Shown one piece after another: positions 49,301 to 58,300 of a DNA stretch of 64,000 bases; the first letter of the stretch is position 1; every line of letters begins with the position of its first letter. A model generated the notes under the pieces. The model ran no database searches and was not told the origin of the DNA. It saw nothing but the letters and a program-made list of their open reading frames with translations. This stretch comes from Semisulcospira habei. Lineage: Eukaryota; Mollusca; Gastropoda; Semisulcospiridae. The stretch lies in contig BTPG01000005.1 in NCBI GenBank assembly GCA_036245525.1, positions 120,364,417 through 120,428,416 of the forward strand, written 5' to 3'. The translations under genes and the position numbers were made by a program.

Positions 49301-52300
49301 CGGCGCCAGGGACATCTGGGGTGAAGGTGAGAAGAAGAATCCCCCGTCGCAAGGAAGACGGGATCCGCCCAGCGAAGAAGGTGAGGACGGAGCAACGGCC
49401 GCACCAGAACCTGAGACTCGAGGTCGTCCGACGAGGGTCGTCCGTGGAGAAGCGGGAGCATTGTACATTGCTTAACGTCCCGACAGCAACAAGGCTTTCT
49501 CAGGACGTGCCTGCACTGCTTGTGAAAAAAAAAACTAAACAGAACATTGAATGTATGTCGCCAGCCGGTCAAATACATTAAATAAAACCTAACACATGGG
49601 GCCTAAATAAAGCCAAGACCATTTAGCAACACACATCCAATATCAAGAGCTACAGGCAGTGCAGACAGTAGGGAGAGTTTTAAAAAGGCAAATACAGGTG
49701 AATGGACAAAGGGTAGACAGAAACACATGCCCCAGAATAGAGAGAAAAACCCACCCTGTGGGGCTGACCAGGGTGACCCTGGGAACTAAAAAATACCTAA
49801 CCCCACCCAAGTCCCCCAGGGCAGACCCGGGTGGGGGAGAAGCGGGAGCAGCTGAAGCGGGGGGGACAGTAGAGGCATTGTTGGGGACGAAGGTCTGCTG
49901 CAGTACCCACCAGATCCTAAAGCTGAAGTCATCGTCTGGCGTAGGACGCCTGCTCTTGAAACACCCGCCACGCTGGATTCGCGAACCGCTGAATCTGCCA
50001 CTCCGGAAGTCGTCTTTCGTGAGGTCGATGTGTGATTCCATCCCTAGGCCAAGCGGCGCTACGACGTGAAGTCGGACTTGCCCACGTAGACCAGGAAGCC
50101 GAGCCTGTCAAGGTAACCAGAAGTGCATCTCGATCCTTTTCCAACGAGGACCCCGACCGGTATCGCACGAGAAGATCGACAAGGAAAGTCGAAGTGGAGC
50201 ACGAAGACGTCCAACTGGTCCTGTCCACTTAGACGAACCGCTACAGTTGAAACCCCAGAGGCAGCGACGGACACCGAATGGAGCGCGCGACACTGGTAAA
50301 TAACACCGCCGAAGGCAAACCGGAGGAAACGTCTGTTGACGCGCAGAAGGAATTCTTCTCCTAGGATGTCTCTGACCGGTTCCTGCTGATCGTCTAGGGA
50401 TGTCGACGTGGCTGTACGAAGACGTCCAACAGGCCCAGTCCTCTACAGCGTCTAGAAGCGGTAGAACACCCAGAGGCTGCGGAAGAGCCGACGGGAAGTG
50501 CGCAACACCAGAAGACCACGCCGACGGTCGGGAGGTCGAGGCCGCAGCGCAGGGGGTAACCCGAAGCACCCGTGCACACGAAGTGGTAGCCGGCAAGGTG
50601 GCGACCCAGAAGTGGAACGCAGCGTAGTAGGAGGTAACCGGACCGCCAGGAACTCCTAACCGCGGAAAGGGCAGGAAGCCTCCGATCCTTGATGCGCGGA
50701 ACGAAGCCCAGAAGAGGCTCAGTCAAGCGTAGCCAAGCACCATCTCCACAGGAAGAAAAAAGTCCCAGGACCGTAGAAACTGTCGGACAGCCCTAGGGCG
50801 CCGGCAGACAAAGCTACTAAGAGAATAAGTCGGATCACTAAACCACAGCGCTAACGTACCTTCCAGCTGTAACGCTCTACCAAGTATACACCCTTGAATA
50901 ACCCCGTGACATGTGTACACGCAAACCCTACTAGCTGCCTCGGGGGCCGACGCTAAGGCTATGCTCAAAGCCTCTAAGCGCCACGCAGGCTCATCCCGTC
51001 CAGGGAAGGCATCATCCCTGGGCCGGAAGCTGTATCCCTGTGTTGGGCCGGAAGGCTTGCGTCGTAACCCGTGCAGCCCGAGACAACCTGTCTCATGAGA
51101 GTCAGGTGCACGCCGCACCATGACCCGTAGTCTCGGCCGGGGCGATGGTACTTGCACTGGGCTGGAGGCGGAAACTCTGTTGGCCTGTGGTCGGCCGTAC
51201 TCTTGTCCCGACGCAGACCCAGGGACGGGCGCATCCAAGGCGCGGTAAGCAGTCTGTGGCAGCGGCGGGCTGTCCCGCGAGCGCGGTCGCCGTCGAGGAA
51301 CGGCAGCCCAAGGTCCGTCCGCATCGATCTGAGTAGAAGGGGAGTACAAAAACGATGTTAACCTGGCTCGTCCGTTAACTTCTAACCAACGGGCGGGTGT
51401 ACGCAAGCCCAACAGTCTTGTCCGGTCGTGAATGCCTTACATTGAACCTCCGCCCTGAGACGGCCTTAGTCAACTGTCGGCGTTAACCCCCAATCCACCA
51501 CTAAAATAAGTTACTGTCTTTGGAGCGAGACACTGAAGCTTCAAGGAAACTCGTCGTGATCCCGACTCGTCACTACAAATCCCGACGAGCGGGAGCACAC
51601 TAGGTCAGCAGACGATACGTGGTCCCCTGTCAAAGCCCTAAGAGCGGGCGCCTAACCCCTGAGCTGGACGAGGGTCGGAGTGCCATACTCCCACGAGAGC
51701 GCCACATGGTCCAGCCAATCCTTAGCCATGCGGCACCGGAGGTGAGACGGGTGAGGACGCTCGTCGCGATCCCGTCTCATCCAGAATCCTTCTAACCCAA
51801 GAGCGGGTGCTCTCAGTACCTACGAGTTGGCGCGCGCCAGCCGAAGTTCTAGGAGTAGTCCCCGTCCTGCGGCGTACGTCACCCGAGTGCCGAACGGACC
51901 AGCATCCTCACCCCGCCGAGGAACTTGTCACTCACCACGGGCGGGACGTCATAGTCTATCCATGCAAGGGTATCCCCCGGGGTTCAGCGAACGGCGTCCC
52001 CGGAGGGTAGACGGGGTGTGTCATCTCGCGCGATCCCGTCTCGTCCACATTCTTCTATCTCACGAGCGGGCGCTCGTCAGTCCAGCATCCTTGTCCGGTC
52101 GTGGTCCCCTGTCCCTAACCTTGGAGAGGGGCGCCAACTTCCGGCTGGACTCGTGTCGAAGGATAGAGGCAGAAGCTGGCCTAATCCGTGCCGTTCAAGG
52201 CTCCACAACCGGTGAAAAACCACTCGTCGGGTCTGTGGCAGTCCCCGGTGCTGGAGTCCGTTCTCGGGCTGATGTCGGTCGTCACGCATCAATCTATCCC

Positions 52301-55300
52301 GTGCCACTAGAGGCTCCACAACCGGTGAAAAATCGTTATGCAGGTCTGTGGCAGTCACCGATGCTGGATTTCGTACTCAGGATGGTGGCGGTCGTTCACA
52401 TGTCATTTCATCCCACGTCACTCGAGGCTCCACAACCGGTGAAAAACCACTCATCGGTTCTGTGGCCGTCACCGATGCTGGAGTTGGTTCTCGGGCTGAT
52501 GTCGTCCATCACGCATCAGTCTATCCCGTGCTGCTCGAGGCTCCAGAACCGGTGAAAAACCACTCGTCCGGACTGTGGCCGTCACCGATGCTTGAGTCCG
52601 TTCTTGGGATGGTGGCGACCGATCACGTGTCAGTCCATCCCAAGACACTCGCGGCTCCACAACTGGTGAAGTACCACTCGTCGGGTCTGTGGCAGTCACC
52701 GATGCTGGAGTTCGTTCTCGGGCTGATGTCGTCCGTCCATGCATCAGTCTATCCTGTGCTACTCGAGGCTCTGCAACTGATGACCTACCACTCGTCGGGT
52801 CTGTGGCAGTCAACGATGCTGGAGTGCGTACTCGAGACGGTAGAGGCTGATCACGTGTCAGTCCATCCAGCATCGCTCGAGGCTCCACAACCGGTGCCGG
52901 ACCACTCGTCGGGTCTGTGGCTGAAGTGATTTTCTCGGGTCGATGTCCGTTCCCGCATCGGAACCTGCGCTGCTCGAGGCTCCATAAACGGTGACATACC
53001 ACTCGTCGGGTCTGTGGCAGCCACCGATGATGGAGTTGTTACTGGGGCTGGCGCCACCGCTCACGTCTATCCTTAGCCCCTCGCGGCTCCACAACCGGCG
53101 AGCTACCACTCGTCGGGTCTGTGGCAGTCACCGATGCTGGAGCTCGGTCTCGTACAGAAGTCAGCCGTTCGCGCCGGTAGAAGCTCCATAGCTGGGACCA
53201 TAGCACCTCCCGCCAGATGGCGCAGACCAGGCACGAGTGCGTGGAAGCACAGCCGGAGCAGGGTAGGCCGACGGCATGCTCATCACTCGGCCACTGAAAC
53301 TGCCGACAACGCGTGCAGGTGCGGAACTGCATACTGCAACACATAGTGCACAAAAAAAGCAAGCAAGCGTGACCCCTACGGGTCCGCAACAAGTATCCGT
53401 GCATATAAAACAAAACGAAGCCAAGCGTACGGTGCATGCCAATGACCGACGCTCTTCCCCATCCCCTGAGCGCTGGCCGAGAGCAATAACCGAGGTTTTA
53501 CCTTGCACATACGACATAAAGGCGAACACGGCAAACCAACAAGGTGTGAAGACCACCGCCGTTCCTCGGCGAAGCCCAGCCAGGACAGCCGGAGGAACAC
53601 CCAGTCCGCCGCCAGATAGTCCAAGTCCATGGCATCAGTTCCCAACGTCGCCACCGGCTCATCCAGTGAAGTACAACATGAACACCAACGAGGAATCCGC
53701 AGGCAAAGCGTCCCAAAATAGCACAAGGCACAAGGGGCTAGCACCACCGAAGCGGAAAGTTCAGGACACACGACAACCGGTCCACACCAGACACAGCTGC
53801 AAGCCGCGGTTCATGAGCACAGCTCACCAAGTCACAACAAGGCTCGTCAGGCCTAAGAATCCGCAGAACTGACGAGAAAAAACCACAGAGCAAGTGTCCC
53901 CACACCGCTGCTAGCACTTCCAACTTGGAAAGTCGAAGCCACCAACACTAATTTCTTCCCTATGAAGGAGAGCTATCCATGTACACAACCTTCCACTGTC
54001 TAGCGAAGAAACAGACTGGTAAGCATCCGGTGGGCGCGTGCCCAGATAGGATGAAGGGGAGGCTACTCGGGTCACGGCCTAGGCTATAGCGCCCCTTGTT
54101 ACCTCCCCTACCATGTACACAACAATTTTTTAAATTAGTCTAGCTTAGACACATTTCCTAATAGTAATATCATCGGTAATGTGTTTTGAGGAAACAAGAA
54201 GCTGTATGCCCAGCATAAAGTTCACACAGGGTTTGTGCATGGTGCTGTTGTGTCAGCGGTTTTTCGGGTGTCAAATATTCTGTGTATTCATGAGTTTTGT
54301 GCGGCGGTTACGAGGTTAACCGATTTGCACAGACTTTTAGTGGTGGAGCTCAGTCTAACAGAGCTCAAGAGTACGTGCTATTTTGTCATAGAGGATGGAC
54401 GTATGTTGGATACACTAGCCGTGTTCCAAGACTCTGAAACTGAGATTTTAGGTACGTTTTTATATGTATTATCGACAGCTAGTGAGTTAAATGTAGTATG
54501 TGTTAGCAAGATTTAGTTCGGTGGTGTAGCGTTGATTGGGTTCAGTTATGTCAGTTTAGAACTGGTTAACTGGGGATTTTCTATATAGTTATATACCGGG
54601 ATGGATAACTAAGGAATGTGGTGTGTTTTGTTATGTCTAGGTTGTTTACAAAGGTAGTACGTGGGTGTGTCAAGTATAATCTCTTCCTAGGTACAAACCA
54701 GTGTATGGTGCCTGCGTCATGTTATAGTCTTTTCAGTGTAGTGACTGAGTTATGGTGTATTGCGAATCTAGTCTGTTTTATGAAGCACGAGTCTGTGAAT
54801 GAATGTGTAGATTTATTTGTATCAGCTAGGTTATGTAATGTACCTCATATCATCCAATATGTGTGTGTCAAGCAAGTGTTATGACATTATAACTTTATTG
54901 TACAGAGTTATTATGCGAAGCGAGGGACTTGATGCCGAAATGTCAAAGTCAACAGAGGCTGCCGCTGGAGGAATGTGTCGTGAGGACATTGACAGCTCGG
55001 GGAGCGAGAGACTTGGTGCCAAGCCATCAAAGTCAACAGAGGCTGTGCTAGAGGAGCGTGTCGAGAGGACGTCCACAGCTCAGGAAGCGTGGGACAGCTT
55101 CAGGAATGCGTGATGAAATAAACTACACACCTAGATGTGGAGGAACGTGGGAACGATACAGAATGATAACACTAGTTGAGCAGATTGGATAATGAGGACA
55201 GTTTACCTAACCTGGCTTTTATTATATTGTGTGTGGATGTGAGTGCGACGTGCTAGTGTTGAGAATTGTGTATTTTGTGAAGAGTTTTTGAAACCGTGTT

Positions 55301-58300
55301 CATTTGTTAGTTAGGATTATATGCTGGGCCACAGAAAAAGAAATAAATGATGTTTTGTGTTTATACTGCATGAAAGCATACGACTGAGAGTTAGCATTGT
55401 TTGTGTATGTGCCCGTTGCGTTTGTGAGTCTGTGCGTGCGACCGGTTGAAAGTCTGCGTGCGTTACAATCCTCTTCTGACCATATGTACATAAAAATCAT
55501 TGTAGTAATTTTGTTTTGTTCTGTTCATTTGTACAATTTATGACATTGCACATGGTAGAGAAACGCCTACTGGTAAGGAGCAAAGGGTGATGGTTACGGA
55601 CCCACATCAAAATGATTCCGTATGAATCACAATGGCAAAGACCACTGCTGACAGAAAAAAGAGTTAACCCTTTCGCTGTCGGTAGCGCTTTTAGTCACGA
55701 TTTCTGCAGGAATCACTGCGACTAAAAGTGCTACTGACAGCCAAAGGGTTGACGTAATACCAATGCAGTCAAACCTTCTGCACATTTTCTGAAAGTAACC
55801 CCAAACCCTCTTCTCAACGTAGTTACTCCATTCGGTGTAAGTCTTTTCCCAGTGCGTAAAAGGTCATTGGGCCAATGTCAGCCGCTGCTGTCCCACGCAC
55901 AGCTGTGCGAGGGCCAACTTCATCCAATGTTGGCCGGATGGCCCTTAGCATGCTAGGCTGCCGAACCCACCTGGTCTGCTGCCTGATTTGGACCCTGCGC
56001 GCGATGTTTTACCCTCTTCTGGACCACCAGGTGCCGCAGCCTCCTTCGGTGGTTCCACAGGGACTTCAGGGGGTGCTCCAGGTGCCTGGAGCAGAAGGAG
56101 ACAACCAGTGAGCAAATGGTCCTCCAGCCGACCTTGGCCATAGTTTGTAAAACGTCCCTGGGCTGACGTTGGTCGCAGCGGGTCCACTCATTGGCCATGT
56201 GTGGGCCAACAGTGACCACTGTCATCTTGAGGACCATTTGTTTACTTGGTGCACTGAAGGTTTCAGTTTGTAAAATTAGGCAAGTATCCACAAACAATCA
56301 GCGGTCGTTTTAAAGGTGTCATCTAACGACTATGTAAGAGTTGCAGGGGCTGGACTTACCATGATAATTCAAGGGTAGTGCCTGATCAGCTGTTGGTAGC
56401 ACATCTGGCATTCTGGCATGATGATTCCTGCAGGAATCATCGTGACAAAACGCATTACTGATAGCAAGCCAAAGGGTTGAACTGGTCTTAAGCCAACCAG
56501 GCACTATGCCTGGATTGTCAAAGTCACACGCAACAGGTCTCAAATGCTGCCTTTGTTTACCCGTCTTGGTATGTCTTTGATGAGCTAAGGAGTACATGCA
56601 CTTGGTTACAAAGCAGGGTTCGAAATACTTTTCAAAGGTACGGGGCCCTATGGACCCCTGTTAGTAAAAGTAGGGGCCCCCACAGGAAAGTGTCAGGACT
56701 GCGCTGATGCGCTGAGTACCGCCTACCACTGCTTGGAGACAAAGTAGGTCTGAAAAGAAGGGGCATGTCAGGCCCCGTGGACATGAAAGTAGAGGGCCCG
56801 AGGCCAAAGTAGGGGGCTTTTTGCCCCGGGCCCCCTGTTATTTCGAACCCTGCAAAGAATATGTAGCAAATGAAGTCAGAGTACAAGTAATGCCACACCT
56901 GTGGCATGTCTCAAATTATACTTTTATTTGCCACTTATCCATGTGCTGCATGTCTCACAGGAGTCAATGAGTTAACCCTCTAGCTGTCAGTAGCCCTCTT
57001 CATCAAAGTGCTTCCTGCAGGAATCATCTTGAGAAAAAGCACCGACAGCTAAAGGGTTAATGCATGGAACAGATTACTTACGGTCTCGGGCACCTCCTCC
57101 ACTTTCTCTGCAGGCTCTGTCTCAGCCGGCACTGAGCTCTCCACATCTTTACCCTGCAGCTGTTAAACAATAAGTCAGAATGAAATCGAGTAACTCGATC
57201 CCGATACAATACACTCACAACAAAAATAAATTTCAGTAAATAAAAAAAATGCTTTCAGAGTCAGTTGAAACGAATGACTAAAACCGGTTGCAACATGCTT
57301 CGTTACTTCCCAGTAATTATGCCTTTTTGACCTTAACCCATTTAGCCCCAAGGCCACATTTCCTAAATGCTGGAGGTGTCACTTAACGATTATGTACCAG
57401 TTTGTGGGAGATGAATGGACTATGATAATTCAAGGGTAGTGTCAGATTAGCTTGGTGCCTGAAGGCGCCAAGCTAATCTGGCACTACCCTTGAATTGTCA
57501 TGGTCAGTCCATCGCCTGCTGTAGGGCGTTGGGGATAAATGGGTTTACTGTGAACTTTTCACAACTCGATCTTTTATGCAATCCCAACAATGACATTTAC
57601 CCTTACATGTACATCATTAACACAACACAGCAACATCCCTACACACTCACTAACAACCATCACTGTTAACCATTTGGCTGTCAATAGCACTTTTTGTCCA
57701 GGCGATTCCTGCGGGAAAGACCTGGATAAAAAGTGATAACCAGGAGCCAAAAAGTTAACAATTTAACAGCAAACAACAACTAAGATGACAAACGAACCCT
57801 GGCCAGAGTATCCTCCAAAACCTTCTCCACCTCCAGAAACAGTGTGTCTTCCTTTTCTGAGGCGTCCACCTTCTTCAGTGTGCCGAACCGCGTGAACCAC
57901 TTCTCCAGTTTGGACCACGAGTCTTGGAAGGATGTCAGCCTGCAAGACATCACAATGAATGACACACTATACATCATGTGAACAGATGTTAACGAGCATC
58001 TACCACCACAACTATATAACAACAGACAATATAATGAACAAATGTGTTAGAACAAATGCCAAAAAAAATAATCAATGGCATCATCATGATTAAAACCGCT
58101 ATCAACACACAAAGGGTGAACAGTTTATTCAAAATTGAACATAATAGTTCACATGTGGGGCAGGAACAGCCTTGCGCCTTGCAGCATCAAGCCATTCTTG
58201 TCCCACTGCTGAACTACCATGGTTGATCTGGCTCCTGAACGCCTATGACGCCTGCAGGGAACAGCTCCCAAATTAGGAAATTTTCTCATGGATGAGTGAA

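Larger units (their letters stand above)
46822..54197 (-). mobile_element. DIRS-like element E (about 7.4 kb, degraded)
   Basis: Left terminus TTAATTTTTCTCTAAAATGT then CGAAAATATACTTACCGATG; right terminus CATCGGTAATGTGTTTTGAG then GAAACAA. The sequence inside the left end (46,920-47,035) is the inverse of 54,010-54,120. ICR at 47,078-47,171. Recombinase remnant 47,222-48,250, RNase H/Dam remnants 48,560-49,450, RT remnants 50,000-50,720, Gag with a 38-residue tandem repeat 52,190-53,160, Cys/His module 53,160-53,333, intron to 53,501. Two copies of a SINE-like repeat sit inside. Confidence 0.87.

Noticed and set aside
54235..55113. Two plus-strand frames of 93 and 98 codons as genes
   Set aside because: No recognised domains, not continuous, sequence T/G biased, inside a SPEF2 intron; kept only as unrecognised sequence.
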